Source of the DNA: Beijerinckiaceae bacterium
Lineage (GTDB): Bacteria; Pseudomonadota; Alphaproteobacteria; Rhizobiales; Beijerinckiaceae
DNA length: 64,000 nucleotides
Direction: 5' to 3'
Assembly (NCBI GenBank): GCA_024304885.1
Contig: JALJOM010000003.1
Location: 406,110-470,109 of the forward strand
Under the pieces are notes generated by a model. The model did no database searches. It saw nothing but the letters and a program-made list of their open reading frames with translations, and had not been told where the DNA came from. Positions 8,279-17,500 of this stretch are shown here, one piece after another; within the stretch, counting starts at the first letter, position 1; every line of letters begins with the position of its first letter. A program made the position numbers and the translations under genes.

Positions 8279-10999
8279 CTACTGTGACGCTGGTCGCGCC
8301 GTGCCCGCCTCGAGTCGACGTGCTCGCGGCATTTGCTCGCCTGCGGCTGCATGTGCCGCGATCATCCGGTTCAGCTCCGGCACGCAGGTTCCGCAGTTCG
8401 TGCCTGCCTTCAACCGGTCCCCGATCATGTCCGGCGTGCAGGCGCCCTCGGCGATCACCGACCGGATCGCGCGGGACGTGACGCCGAAGCACGCGCAGAT
8501 CGTGGGGCTCACATCGACATCGCCCCCGACGGCTCGGCCGGCGAGGAGAAACCGCCGCGCGGCCCTGTCCAGCTGCGTCGAACCCCACGCCGAAGCAAGA
8601 GTCTCCCACGACGGCACGTTCGCGTGCCTGCCGAGATACAACACGGCATCGACACGTCCTTGCGAGATCATGGCCGCGCGGTAGGTCTCGTGCGAGCGAT
8701 CGAGGTATGTCACCGCCTCGGCAGATGGCGAAGCCGCGCTCATGGCGTCGAGCAATCGTGTGAACGCTTCGTTGGTTGCGACCTGCGCAACATAGCCGCC
8801 CTCGATCGCGCGCCAGGCCCATATGGTGTCGCCGGGCAGCTTCGATCGCCTGCGGGCGAGAACGAATCCCTGCGCGCGATAGGACATCGGCTCGAGCGAA
8901 GCCGGGACGGTCTTGGAATCCGGCTGCTTCGACATCGGGTCGACGACCGCATGGACCAATGCGCCGACTCGCGCGCTCCCTGCGGTCTCGTCGTTCCAAT
9001 GTATGGGCGCGAAGAGCCGCCCCTTCGGCTCTGCAGCGGTCACGACGACACGAAGCACCACGCTCCCCTGCGCGGTCGTGACCCGCGCATACCCTCCGTT
9101 GGTCGCGCCCGAGCGAGCGGCATCCTCGGGGTTGACCGCGACGAAGGGCTCGACGGTGTGGCTGCCCAGCCGGGGCGAGAGGCCCGTTCTGGTCATCGTA
9201 TGCCATTGATCGCGCGTGCGCCCCGTGTTGAGGACGAGCGGAAACCGGGGGCTCGGCGCCACGGCGAGCGCCGGCTCGGCGATCCTTCCGAATCGGGCGC
9301 GGCCCGAGGACGTGAAGAAGTGCCCATCGCCGAAAAGTCGTTTCTGACCTTGTGGTGTATCGCCGCGCACGGGCCATTGGATCGGTTCGAGCGCGTCGTA
9401 GTCGGCATCGCTCGTATCGGCGAGACCCGAGAGGTCGAAATCCCGTGTGCCGTCGTTCTCGAAGGCGGAAAGCGCGGCATGCTCCCGGAAGATCGCGGCA
9501 GGGCCCGAGTAGTCGAAGCACGCGCCGAAGCCCATCCGGCGCGCGACCTCGGACAAGGCCCACCAATCGGGCATGACCTCGCCCGGCCGTGGCATGAACG
9601 CCCGTTGACGCGAGATCCGCCGTTCCGAGTTGGTGACCGTGCCGTCCTTCTCGCTCCATGCCGCCGCGGGGAGCAACACATGCGCGCCGGACGAGATCGT
9701 ATCGGTCGTAGCGACATTGTCGGAGACGACGAGAAGCTCGAGGCGGGAAAGTGCCCTACGCACGTCATCGGCGCGCGGAAGGCTGACCGCCGGGTTGGTG
9801 CCCATTACCCACAATGCCTTGACGTCGCCTCGCGCGATGGCATCGAATAGCGCGACTGCCGTGAGCCCCTCGCGCTCGGCGATGCGTGGCGATCCCCAGA
9901 ATCGCGCGACACGGTCCCGCTCCTCCTCGGAAAATCCCATGTGCGCCGCGAGCTGGTTTGCGAGCCCGCCGACCTCGCGTCCCCCCATGGCATTCGGCTG
10001 CCCGGTCAGCGAGAAAGGCCCCGCACCGACCGGCCCGATGCGTCCCGTCGCAAGATGGCACGCGATGATCGAGGCGACCTTGTCGGTGCCTTGCCAGGAT
10101 TGGTTGACGCCCTGGCTGTAGCAGGTCACGACGCGTGTCGTCTCGCGCCAGAGCTCGAAGAAAGCGCCGACCTCCGCCGCGCTCACCCCGCATTTTTCCG
10201 CGACGGTACAAAGGCTCGGCGCGATGCGCCGGGCTTGCTCGAGCGCCGCGTCGAAGCCCTCTGTATGAGCCGCCACATAGTCGCGATCGACGGCACCGGC
10301 CTCGGCGATATGCACGAGAAGGCCGCAGAACAAGACCGCATCCATGCCCGGTCGAATGGTCAAGGCGAGATCCGCGCCTTCGGTCGTGGCCGTGCCGCGC
10401 ACGTCGATCGTGACGATTCGTGCCCCTCGCTCCTGGCGTGCTCGGAGCATGCGTCGGTAGAGCACCGGGTGGCACCATGCCGCGTTGGATCCGACGAGCA
10501 CCAGGAGATCGGCCTCGTCCAGGTCCTCGTAGCAACAAGGCACGGTGTCCGACCCGAATGCGAGCCGGTGCCCGGCGACCGACGAAGCCATGCAGAGGCG
10601 TGAGTTGGTGTCGACATTGGCGGAGCCGATGAAGCCCTTCATCAGCTTGTTGGCGACATAGTAGTCCTCGGTCAGTAGCTGCCCGGAGAGATAGAATGCG
10701 ACGGCATCGGGCCCATGCTGCTCGATGATGCGCGCCAGCCCCGAGGCGACATGGTCCAAGGCGGCGTCCCACGTCGTCCGCGCACCGAAGGCAAAAGGGT
10801 AGAGAAGCCGCGTCTCGAGGCCGAGCGTCTCGCCGAGCGCGGACCCTTTCGAGCACAGTCCGCCGAAATTCGCCGGATGCGTCGGATCACCCGCAATCGT
10901 CGCTCCGCCATGCCCGTCCGGCCGGGCTTCGACACCACAGCCGACGCCGCAATACGGACACGTCGTACGCACGATCGGGGGCGAGGCGAGCGCATTCAT
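8279..10999 (-). CDS. nasA: Assimilatory nitrate reductase catalytic subunit
   Basis: 906 residues. A bis-MGD molybdoenzyme that reduces nitrate to nitrite in the cytoplasm. The N-terminal [4Fe-4S] ligands are C14-x2-C17-x3-C21 and C49 (LCSKGSALGET). The molybdopterin body follows, with SGQLLTEDYY, SRLCMASSVAG and the MGGREVGGLANQL loop. The C-terminus adds a BFD-like [2Fe-2S] domain with C835-x-C837 and C869-x2-C872, as in Klebsiella-type NasA. The start codon overlaps the upstream stop by one base (TGATG), which implies translational coupling. It is the seventh gene of the nrtA operon. Confidence 0.96.
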   Translation of the reverse strand: MNALASPPIVRTTCPYCGVGCGVEARPDGHGGATIAGDPTHPANFGGLCSKGSALGETLGLETRLLYPFAFGARTTWDAALDHVASGLARIIEQHGPDAVAFYLSGQLLTEDYYVANKLMKGFIGSANVDTNSRLCMASSVAGHRLAFGSDTVPCCYEDLDEADLLVLVGSNAAWCHPVLYRRMLRARQERGARIVTIDVRGTATTEGADLALTIRPGMDAVLFCGLLVHIAEAGAVDRDYVAAHTEGFDAALEQARRIAPSLCTVAEKCGVSAAEVGAFFELWRETTRVVTCYSQGVNQSWQGTDKVASIIACHLATGRIGPVGAGPFSLTGQPNAMGGREVGGLANQLAAHMGFSEEERDRVARFWGSPRIAEREGLTAVALFDAIARGDVKALWVMGTNPAVSLPRADDVRRALSRLELLVVSDNVATTDTISSGAHVLLPAAAWSEKDGTVTNSERRISRQRAFMPRPGEVMPDWWALSEVARRMGFGACFDYSGPAAIFREHAALSAFENDGTRDFDLSGLADTSDADYDALEPIQWPVRGDTPQGQKRLFGDGHFFTSSGRARFGRIAEPALAVAPSPRFPLVLNTGRTRDQWHTMTRTGLSPRLGSHTVEPFVAVNPEDAARSGATNGGYARVTTAQGSVVLRVVVTAAEPKGRLFAPIHWNDETAGSARVGALVHAVVDPMSKQPDSKTVPASLEPMSYRAQGFVLARRRSKLPGDTIWAWRAIEGGYVAQVATNEAFTRLLDAMSAASPSAEAVTYLDRSHETYRAAMISQGRVDAVLYLGRHANVPSWETLASAWGSTQLDRAARRFLLAGRAVGGDVDVSPTICACFGVTSRAIRSVIAEGACTPDMIGDRLKAGTNCGTCVPELNRMIAAHAAAGEQMPRARRLEAGTARPASQ

Positions 11000-12651
11000 C
11001 AGTACACATCCGTCTGAAACCGGCCCCGGCCGCGCAAATCCTTCAAGAACAGCTTGGCGCTTGTGGAGTCCATTCCGCCGTGTTGCTCGCAGACGGTCGC
11101 GAGGGCCGTCTCGACATCGACGGCCATTCGGGTGGCATCGCCACAAATGTAGATATGCGCGCCCTGGGAGATCCAGGACCAGAGTAATTCCGCCTCGTCC
11201 CGCATCCTGTCCTGGACATAGATCTTGCGATCGGTATCGCGGGACCAGGCGAGCGACAGCTTCGCGAGGGTGCCGGACGCGAGGAAATCGTGGAGCTCGT
11301 CCTCGTAGAAGAAATCGGCGGCGCGGCGTTGGTGCCCGAAGAAGAGCCACGCCGGTCCTTCGGCCGCGGTGGCCTGGCGTTCCTGCAGGAAAGCGCGAAA
11401 CGGCGCGATGCCGGTCCCCGGACCCACCATGATGATCGGCGTCGCGCCGTCGGCCGGGAGGGCAAAGCCGTGGGATCGCTGGACATAGGCTCGGACCGTG
11501 TCGCCAGGCTGGAGCGCGCGGGCGAGGAAGGTCGAGGCGACACCGAGCCGTTCGCGCTCGCCGACGCGATAATGCACGTGATCGACCGTCAGCGCTACGC
11601 GCCCGGGATTGGCTTTGTGGGACGACGAGATCGAGTAGAGGCGAGGCTGCAAGGGCTCCAATGCCTCGACGAAGGCTTCCGGATCCGGCGGACGTCCGAC
11701 GAGCTTCTCGAGCGCGGCGAGAACGTCGAGGGTTGCCGCGTCACCGTCCGGATCCTCGCCCCGCGCCAAGGCTTTCGCCTTGGCCCGGCGCGCGCCGCCG
11801 GTGACATAGGAGAGAAGCTCGAACAGCATGTCCGGCGCGAGACCGAGCGACAGGTCGTCCTCGAGGACTTGCCGAAGCGTCGTGTCGCCGATGGGGAACC
11901 CGGCGGGCGCATGAAGCGCCGCCAGCACCCGATCGACGAGCTCCGGGTCGTTGCGAGGGAAAATTCCCAAGCTGTCGCCGACCTCGTATTCGAGTCCCGA
12001 TGCGGAGATATCGAGCTCGAGGTGGTAGGTCGCCTTCTCGGACCCTTCGCCGTTGAGCTTCCTGCGGCCGAGGAACACGGCTTCGACGGGCGCTTCCCTC
12101 GCATAGCCGGGCCGCTTGCCGGCGGTCGGCGCCGGCGCGTGCTGCACCGGCGCCGCGCCCGCCCCCGGCTCGGCCCCCTCCCGATCGCTCGCTCCGCCGC
12201 CGAGCTCCTCGACGAGGCTCCTCAGCATGCGTGCGGTATCCTTGCCGCCCGGCGCGCAGAGGTTCAGCCGCTCCTCGGCTCGCGTGGCGATGGCCTTCGC
12301 ATAGTCCGCGCAACTGGACCCGCATTGCCCGCAATCCTGCTGAGCCATCGCCGCCATCATCCGCCGATGCAACGGGCGATCCGCCGCGAGCTTCATGCGC
12401 TCCGGCAGCGGCAAGGACGGGTCGTGCCACGGGGTGTCGTCCTCCTCGTCGGCCGCGTCGCGCGAAGCGTCGGGGTCGATCGAGCCGCCCGGCAGGATGC
12501 TCTCGTGCGCATAGGATACGACAGTAGGATCCGTGCCGTAGGAGAAAACGGCGGCGAAGAATCCGTTCAACCAGGCGCGTTGCTCGGTGGTGAACGGCGC
12601 GGTCGGGGGAAGGACCGGTGCCGGTGTCAACGTTCGGGTCGGGGCGTTCAT
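10999..12651 (-). CDS. NADPH-flavoprotein reductase with N-terminal Fe-S domain (CysJ-like, no flavodoxin domain)
   Basis: 550 residues. Likely supplies electrons for nitrite reduction. The C-terminal ~370 residues are a CysJ-type FAD/NADPH module: RLYSISSS (FAD), VGPGTGIAPFRAF and FFGHQRRAADF (NADPH), and the end LRGRGRFQTDVY in place of the usual RYxxDVY. The flavodoxin domain of CysJ is absent. Instead the N-terminal half carries C107-x2-C110-x3-C114-x17-C132 (DCGQCGSSCADYAKAI ... LCAPGG), which closely resembles the RnfB / corrinoid-protein Fe-S motif. It overlaps nirA by four bases (ATGA) and nasA by one. Such genes are often annotated as sulfite reductase subunit alpha; the operon argues for nitrite reduction instead. 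Confidence 0.88.
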   Translation of the reverse strand: MNAPTRTLTPAPVLPPTAPFTTEQRAWLNGFFAAVFSYGTDPTVVSYAHESILPGGSIDPDASRDAADEEDDTPWHDPSLPLPERMKLAADRPLHRRMMAAMAQQDCGQCGSSCADYAKAIATRAEERLNLCAPGGKDTARMLRSLVEELGGGASDREGAEPGAGAAPVQHAPAPTAGKRPGYAREAPVEAVFLGRRKLNGEGSEKATYHLELDISASGLEYEVGDSLGIFPRNDPELVDRVLAALHAPAGFPIGDTTLRQVLEDDLSLGLAPDMLFELLSYVTGGARRAKAKALARGEDPDGDAATLDVLAALEKLVGRPPDPEAFVEALEPLQPRLYSISSSHKANPGRVALTVDHVHYRVGERERLGVASTFLARALQPGDTVRAYVQRSHGFALPADGATPIIMVGPGTGIAPFRAFLQERQATAAEGPAWLFFGHQRRAADFFYEDELHDFLASGTLAKLSLAWSRDTDRKIYVQDRMRDEAELLWSWISQGAHIYICGDATRMAVDVETALATVCEQHGGMDSTSAKLFLKDLRGRGRFQTDVY

Positions 12652-14447
12652 GCGTCGAGCTCCTGAGCAATGGCTTCGAGCGCTGCGAGATCGTGCCGTG
12701 CGGTGAATTCGTGGAAGCTTTCGGTGGGGCTGGATCGACCCGCGAGATAGGCAGCGAGCATGTGCTCGATCGTGCGCGGCACGTCCTCGGCCTTCACGTC
12801 GCGCTTGAGCTCGCGGCCGATCCCCGCCGCGGTCCCGAAGCCGCCGCCGACGAAGATGTGGTATCCGTCCACCGTGTCGCCGTCCTGACCGACGGGAACC
12901 CGAGCGCCCACCAGGCCGATGTCGCCGATGTAGTGCTGCGCGCAGGAATTGTGGCAGCCGGTGAGGTGGATGTTGATCGGCTGGTCGAGCACGATTCGCG
13001 GCTCGCACCATTCCGCGATCGCCTCGGCATGAGCCTTCGTGTCTGCCGCGGCGAACTTGCAGCCGCGGGAGCCGGTGCAGGCGACGAGGCCGGCACGGAT
13101 CGCGGAGGCCCGCCAGTCGAGCCCGATCGCCTCGATCCTAGCCTCGGCGTCGTCCAGGCGCGCGGTGGGAATGCCGGAGATCAAGAGGTTCTGCCATACG
13201 GTGAGGCGAAGATCGCCGTCTCCGCAGTCGCGCGCGATCGCACTCAACCCACGCATCTGGGCGCAGGTCATCTTCCCCACCGGAAGGACGATGCCGAGAT
13301 AGGCGAGTCCCTCTTGTTTCTGCGGATGCACACCGATGTGGGCCTGCCGGTCTCGCGGGGGGCGCGGCAGGATATGCCTCGCGTCGACACGCGTGAGCTT
13401 GCGTCCGAGCCGCGCCTCGACCCGTGCCAGGAATCCGTCGAGGCCCTGTCCCTCGGCCACATAGCGATCCAGCACGTATTTCAACCGGGCTTTCGCACGG
13501 TTCGTGCGATCGCCTTCGTCGATGAAGACGCGCACGATCGCATCCGCGACCGCGGTGGTCTCGCGCAGCGCGACGACGACGCCGGTCTCCCGGGCGAGAT
13601 CCTTGTGGCCGGTGATGCCGCCGAGAACGAGCCGGAACCACACACCGGGCGCGATGCCCGGCGCCTCCGCGATCTCGACCGCCTGGAAGCCGATATCGTT
13701 GGTGTCCTCGAGCGTGGGTATGGCACCGCCGCCGTCGAAGGCGACATTGAACTTGCGCGGCAAGCCGGTGAGCGTGCGCTGGTTCAGGACATGGTAATGC
13801 CACTCACGTGCGTAAGGACGGGTGTCGATCAGCTCCTGGGAGCTTATCCCCGCGGTGGCGTCGCCTGTAACGTTGCGGATATTGTCGGCTCCCGCGCCGC
13901 GCGAGCAGAGGCCGAGCTCCTGCACGCCCTCGACGACATGGAGCGCATCGCGTGGCGCGATCTCCCGAATCTGGAGGTTGGCTCTGGTCGTGACATGCGC
14001 ATAGCCGCCGCCGTAGCGCTCGGCGAGATCGGCGACGCCCGCGAGCTGCCAGTGCGACAGGATCCCGTTGGGGATGCGCAGGCGGCACATGTAGCTCTGC
14101 TGCGCGGGCGCAACGTAGAACAGGCCGTAGTATCGCCAGCGGAAGTTGTCCGCGGGTTTCGGTGCCTCGTTTCGATCGGCCTGATCGCGCAGCCTCGGAT
14201 AGGCGTCGAAAGGATGCTCCTCCCGCTTCCATTTCTCCGCGTCGACGAGCTTTTGGCCGGATGCCAGCACGGCATCCTGCGCGAGGAGATGTGGCGCGTC
14301 CGGGCCGGTCGGCTTCGGCTCGTTCTCTCGACCGCTCGGCGACGTGGAGCAGAGCGGCAGCCGTGCGTCCTTCGCCCGCGCAACTTCCATGCCGGACACG
14401 AAGCCTTCGAGATAGCGCTTCTGCTCGGGGGTGAATTCGCCGCTCAT
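12648..14447 (-). CDS. nirA: Assimilatory nitrite reductase, siroheme/4Fe-4S
   Basis: 599 residues. Six-electron reduction of nitrite to ammonium in the cytoplasm. Two nitrite/sulfite reductase ferredoxin-like half-domains flank siroheme-binding regions. The 4Fe-4S/siroheme ligands are C457-x5-C463 (CTGSRGCKF) and C498-x3-C502 (TGCHNSCAQH). Length matches the ferredoxin-dependent NirA group. The ATG is preceded by GAGGA on the minus strand, 7 nt after the stop of the NasC-like gene. The stop overlaps the next start as ATGA. No dedicated plant-type ferredoxin is encoded next to it, so the flavoprotein downstream is a plausible donor. Confidence 0.96.
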   Translation of the reverse strand: MSGEFTPEQKRYLEGFVSGMEVARAKDARLPLCSTSPSGRENEPKPTGPDAPHLLAQDAVLASGQKLVDAEKWKREEHPFDAYPRLRDQADRNEAPKPADNFRWRYYGLFYVAPAQQSYMCRLRIPNGILSHWQLAGVADLAERYGGGYAHVTTRANLQIREIAPRDALHVVEGVQELGLCSRGAGADNIRNVTGDATAGISSQELIDTRPYAREWHYHVLNQRTLTGLPRKFNVAFDGGGAIPTLEDTNDIGFQAVEIAEAPGIAPGVWFRLVLGGITGHKDLARETGVVVALRETTAVADAIVRVFIDEGDRTNRAKARLKYVLDRYVAEGQGLDGFLARVEARLGRKLTRVDARHILPRPPRDRQAHIGVHPQKQEGLAYLGIVLPVGKMTCAQMRGLSAIARDCGDGDLRLTVWQNLLISGIPTARLDDAEARIEAIGLDWRASAIRAGLVACTGSRGCKFAAADTKAHAEAIAEWCEPRIVLDQPINIHLTGCHNSCAQHYIGDIGLVGARVPVGQDGDTVDGYHIFVGGGFGTAAGIGRELKRDVKAEDVPRTIEHMLAAYLAGRSSPTESFHEFTARHDLAALEAIAQELDA

Positions 14448-14454
14448 CGCTTCC

Positions 14455-15666
14455 TCATGCGGCCTGTGCGAGCGCGGGCCCGAAGGCGAGAACGTCGCGT
14501 AGACGGGAAATGTCGGCTCCGGAGCGAATGAGGTCGAGGTACCAAGACGCGTCCGCGGTGTCGCCGAAAAGGACGGCACCCGTGAGCTTGCTGTCCCGCA
14601 TCACCAGCTTCCTGTAGATGCGCTCGCCTTCGTCCTCGAGGGTCAGGATGTCCGCTGTGGGTGATTCCAGGAATTCACCGGCGGAGAACACGTCGACACC
14701 GGAAACCTTCAAGTTGGTCGCAACCGCCGAGCCCATGTAACGCGCGGTGTGGTCTCCGGCGAGACGCTGCGCCAAAACCTTCGCCTGCTCGTAGGCGGGC
14801 TGGACCAGTCCGTAGACGATACCACGATGCTCGGCGCATTCACCGATCCCGTAGATGTTCGGATCGCTCGTGGCGAGACCGTCATCGACGACGATCCCAC
14901 GGCCGACCTCGAGCCCGGCGTCACGGGCGAGTCGTGCCTGTGGTCTGATGCCGACCGCGCAGACCACGAAATCGGCTTGGAGGACGCGCCCGTCGGTCAG
15001 CTCCAGCCCCGTCGCCTTCTCGTCACCGACGATTCGGGCCGTATCGGCCTCGAGCAATACCTCGATCCCCTTGCGCTCGATCGCGCTCTTCAGCAACGCG
15101 GCAGCGCGAGCGTCGAGCTGGCGCTCCATCAAGCGGTCCACGAGATGGACGAGCGTCACGCCGACACCCGATTTGGCGAGCCCGTAGGCCGCCTCGATGC
15201 CGAGCAGGCCACCGCCGATGACGATCGCGCGGGCGCCGGGCCGCATCGCGTCCTGCATCGCCTCGACATCGGCCATGTCCCGGAATGTAAGCACACCGGG
15301 TAGGCTCATGCCGGGCTTCGGCAGACGGATCGGGAGCGAGCCCGTTGCCAGCACGAGCTTGGAATAGGGGAGCCGGATTCCGTCGGCGAGCGTCAGCACA
15401 CGGTCGCATCGATCGATCGACACCACGGCCCGCCCACAGCGTGTCTCGATGCGGCGCTCGCTCCACCATGCCGGCGGCTTCAGCTCGAGCGCCTCGGGAT
15501 CGATCTCTTGCGCGAGCAACGACGAGAGAAGGACCCTGTTGTAGGCCACGCGCGGCTCGTTGCCGATCACGGTCACGTCGTAGCGGCTCGGCGCCGCGCG
15601 CGTGAGCTCGTCGACGAGACGTGTCGCGGCCATGCCATTGCCGACGACGACGAGAGGTTCATTCAT
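14455..15666 (-). CDS. NAD(P)H/FAD oxidoreductase, NasC / NirB-N-terminal type
   Basis: 403 residues. A two-dinucleotide-binding FAD protein: VVVGNGMAATRLVDEL near 5-20 binds FAD, IVIGGGLLGIEAAYGL near 147-162 binds NAD(P)H, and GIGECAEHRG near 274 closes the FAD site. It corresponds to the FAD half of NirB or to the NasC electron-transfer subunit of nitrate reductase, without BFD or siroheme domains. Its NasA partner carries the BFD domain that could accept the electrons. It sits between nrtD (59 nt) and nirA (7 nt) in the operon. Confidence 0.9.
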   Translation of the reverse strand: MNEPLVVVGNGMAATRLVDELTRAAPSRYDVTVIGNEPRVAYNRVLLSSLLAQEIDPEALELKPPAWWSERRIETRCGRAVVSIDRCDRVLTLADGIRLPYSKLVLATGSLPIRLPKPGMSLPGVLTFRDMADVEAMQDAMRPGARAIVIGGGLLGIEAAYGLAKSGVGVTLVHLVDRLMERQLDARAAALLKSAIERKGIEVLLEADTARIVGDEKATGLELTDGRVLQADFVVCAVGIRPQARLARDAGLEVGRGIVVDDGLATSDPNIYGIGECAEHRGIVYGLVQPAYEQAKVLAQRLAGDHTARYMGSAVATNLKVSGVDVFSAGEFLESPTADILTLEDEGERIYRKLVMRDSKLTGAVLFGDTADASWYLDLIRSGADISRLRDVLAFGPALAQAA

Positions 15667-15725
15667 GAATCGGCCTCGATCTGGATCCAGCGCCGCGAGG
15701 AGGGCCTCGCATCTCTGTTGGCGAG

Positions 15726-16523
15726 CTACGCCGCTTCGACGAAATGATGCCGCTCGTAGAGGAACCGGAGCACCTCCTCGCGGGCGTGGACATAGACCGG
15801 ATCGGCGGCGAGCTCGAGCCGCTCTCGCGGCCGGGGCAGGGACACATCGAGCACCTCGCCGATTCGCGCGGCGGGACCATTGGTCATCATCACGATTCGG
15901 TCCGAGAGCAACACAGCCTCGTCGACATCGTGGGTGATCATGATGACGGTGTTGCCGAGGCTCGCATGGATGCGCATGACGCTGTCTTGGAGATGCGCCC
16001 GCGTCAGGGCGTCGAGCGCACCGAAGGGCTCGTCGAGCAGCAGCACCTTGGGTTCCATGGCGAGCGCCCGGGCGAGGCCGACGCGCTGCTTCATGCCGCC
16101 GGAAATCTCGGCGGGACGCTTGTCCTTGGCATGGGCCATCTGCACGAGCTCGAGATTGTGCATCGTCCAGCGGTGCCGCTCGCGTCGTGACTTCTTCTTG
16201 CCGTGCACCTTGTCGACGGCGAGCCTCACGTTCGCGTAGACCGTGAGCCAGGGCAGGAGGCTGTGGTTCTGGAACACGATCGCGCGGTCAGGACCTGGGC
16301 TCGCGACCTCGCGCTCCTCGAGCAGGATGCCGCCCGTCGTCACCGGCGTAAGCCCGGCGACGAGATTGAGGAGAGTGGACTTGCCGCAGCCGGAATGGCC
16401 GATGATGGCGACGAACTCGCCTCGTGCGATGGAGAGCTGGATGTCGGACAGGACTTCTGTCGTCTTGCCGCCGCGCGAGAAGCTCTTGCTGACGTGATCG
16501 ACCTTGAGATAGGGGCGTTGCAT
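15726..16523 (-). CDS. nrtD: Nitrate ABC transporter ATP-binding protein
   Basis: 265 residues. ATPase of the NrtABC/D-type nitrate importer. Walker A is GHSGCGKST (about 42-50), the signature is ISGGMKQRVGLARAL, Walker B is VLLLDEPFGALD, and the H-loop is MITHDVDEA. It starts MQRPYLKVDHVSKSF, 11 nt after the permease stop. It has a single ABC domain without the extra NrtA-like C-terminal domain of cyanobacterial NrtC. Confidence 0.94.
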   Translation of the reverse strand: MQRPYLKVDHVSKSFSRGGKTTEVLSDIQLSIARGEFVAIIGHSGCGKSTLLNLVAGLTPVTTGGILLEEREVASPGPDRAIVFQNHSLLPWLTVYANVRLAVDKVHGKKKSRRERHRWTMHNLELVQMAHAKDKRPAEISGGMKQRVGLARALAMEPKVLLLDEPFGALDALTRAHLQDSVMRIHASLGNTVIMITHDVDEAVLLSDRIVMMTNGPAARIGEVLDVSLPRPRERLELAADPVYVHAREEVLRFLYERHHFVEAA

Positions 16524-16534
16524 GTGAGCGACCT

Positions 16535-17458
16535 TCAGCTCGCGGTGGTTCCGTGGGTGACGATCGAGCCGATCATCCCGACGAGACGGTCGAGCACGAA
16601 GCCGGTCAGCCCGATGTAGGCGAGTGCGACGATGATGTCGGGCAGCCGGGAGGAGTTCCAGGCGTCCCAGATGAAGAACCCGATGCCGACTCCACCGGTC
16701 AGCATCTCCGCCGCGACGATCGCGAGCCAGGCGAGGCCGATGCCGATGCGGAGCCCCGTGAAGATGTAGGGGGCCGCGGCGGGAACCATGATGCGGACGA
16801 AGAACTCGAGCGGGTTCAGCCGCAGCACCGACGCCACGTTGCGGTAGTCCTGAGGTATGTTGCGGATGCCGGCCGCGGTGTTGATGATGATCGGCCAGAT
16901 GCTGGTGATGAAGATGACGAAGATCGCCGACGGGTTCGAGTCCCGGAACGCAGCGAGGGCGAGCGGCAGCCAGGCGAGCGGCGGTACCGTGCGCAGGACC
17001 TGGAAGATCGGATCGAGGCCCCGCATCGCATAGACCGATTGCCCGACGAGCGCCCCGAGCAGGATGCCGACGATCGATGCGAGCCCGAAGCCGTAGAGCA
17101 CCCGCTCGATCGAGACGAGCACGCGCCAGCCGAGCCCGATGTCTTGCGGCCCGTTGTCGAAGAACGGCTGCATGACGAGGTCGCCCGCCTCCGCCCAGAC
17201 GACGGACGGTGCCGGCAAGGTCGCGCCCGGCCGGCCACACAAGATTTGCCAGACGAAGAGGATCAGAGCGAGCATGACGAGCGGCGGCACGACCGTCTCG
17301 AGGAAACGCCGTGTCAGGGTCGTGATCGTCGACCAAGCCGCGGACACGGTTCCTCTCCACATCGGCCTCCTCGCAGACGACCTGCGCTTCGGCTCCGGGA
17401 CGCGCTCGGCACGCGCCAGCTCGCCGCGTCGTTTCGGGTGCAGGGCTGTCAGGGTCAT
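16535..17458 (-). CDS. nrtB: Nitrate ABC transporter permease
   Basis: 307 residues. A cytoplasmic N-terminal tail of ~55 residues rich in Arg is followed by a first membrane segment (VVPPLVMLALILFVWQIL) and about five more, as in the BPD_transp_1 family. The EAA-type cytoplasmic loop is visible around AAEMLTGGVGIGFFIWDAW. It forms the membrane channel with NrtD, fed by NrtA. Spacing is 42 nt from nrtA and 11 nt to nrtD. Confidence 0.93.
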   Translation of the reverse strand: MTLTALHPKRRGELARAERVPEPKRRSSARRPMWRGTVSAAWSTITTLTRRFLETVVPPLVMLALILFVWQILCGRPGATLPAPSVVWAEAGDLVMQPFFDNGPQDIGLGWRVLVSIERVLYGFGLASIVGILLGALVGQSVYAMRGLDPIFQVLRTVPPLAWLPLALAAFRDSNPSAIFVIFITSIWPIIINTAAGIRNIPQDYRNVASVLRLNPLEFFVRIMVPAAAPYIFTGLRIGIGLAWLAIVAAEMLTGGVGIGFFIWDAWNSSRLPDIIVALAYIGLTGFVLDRLVGMIGSIVTHGTTAS

Positions 17459-17500
17459 GTGGAGGTCCGTTGGTGTGGGGTAAGGGAACGAGGCAGCGCG

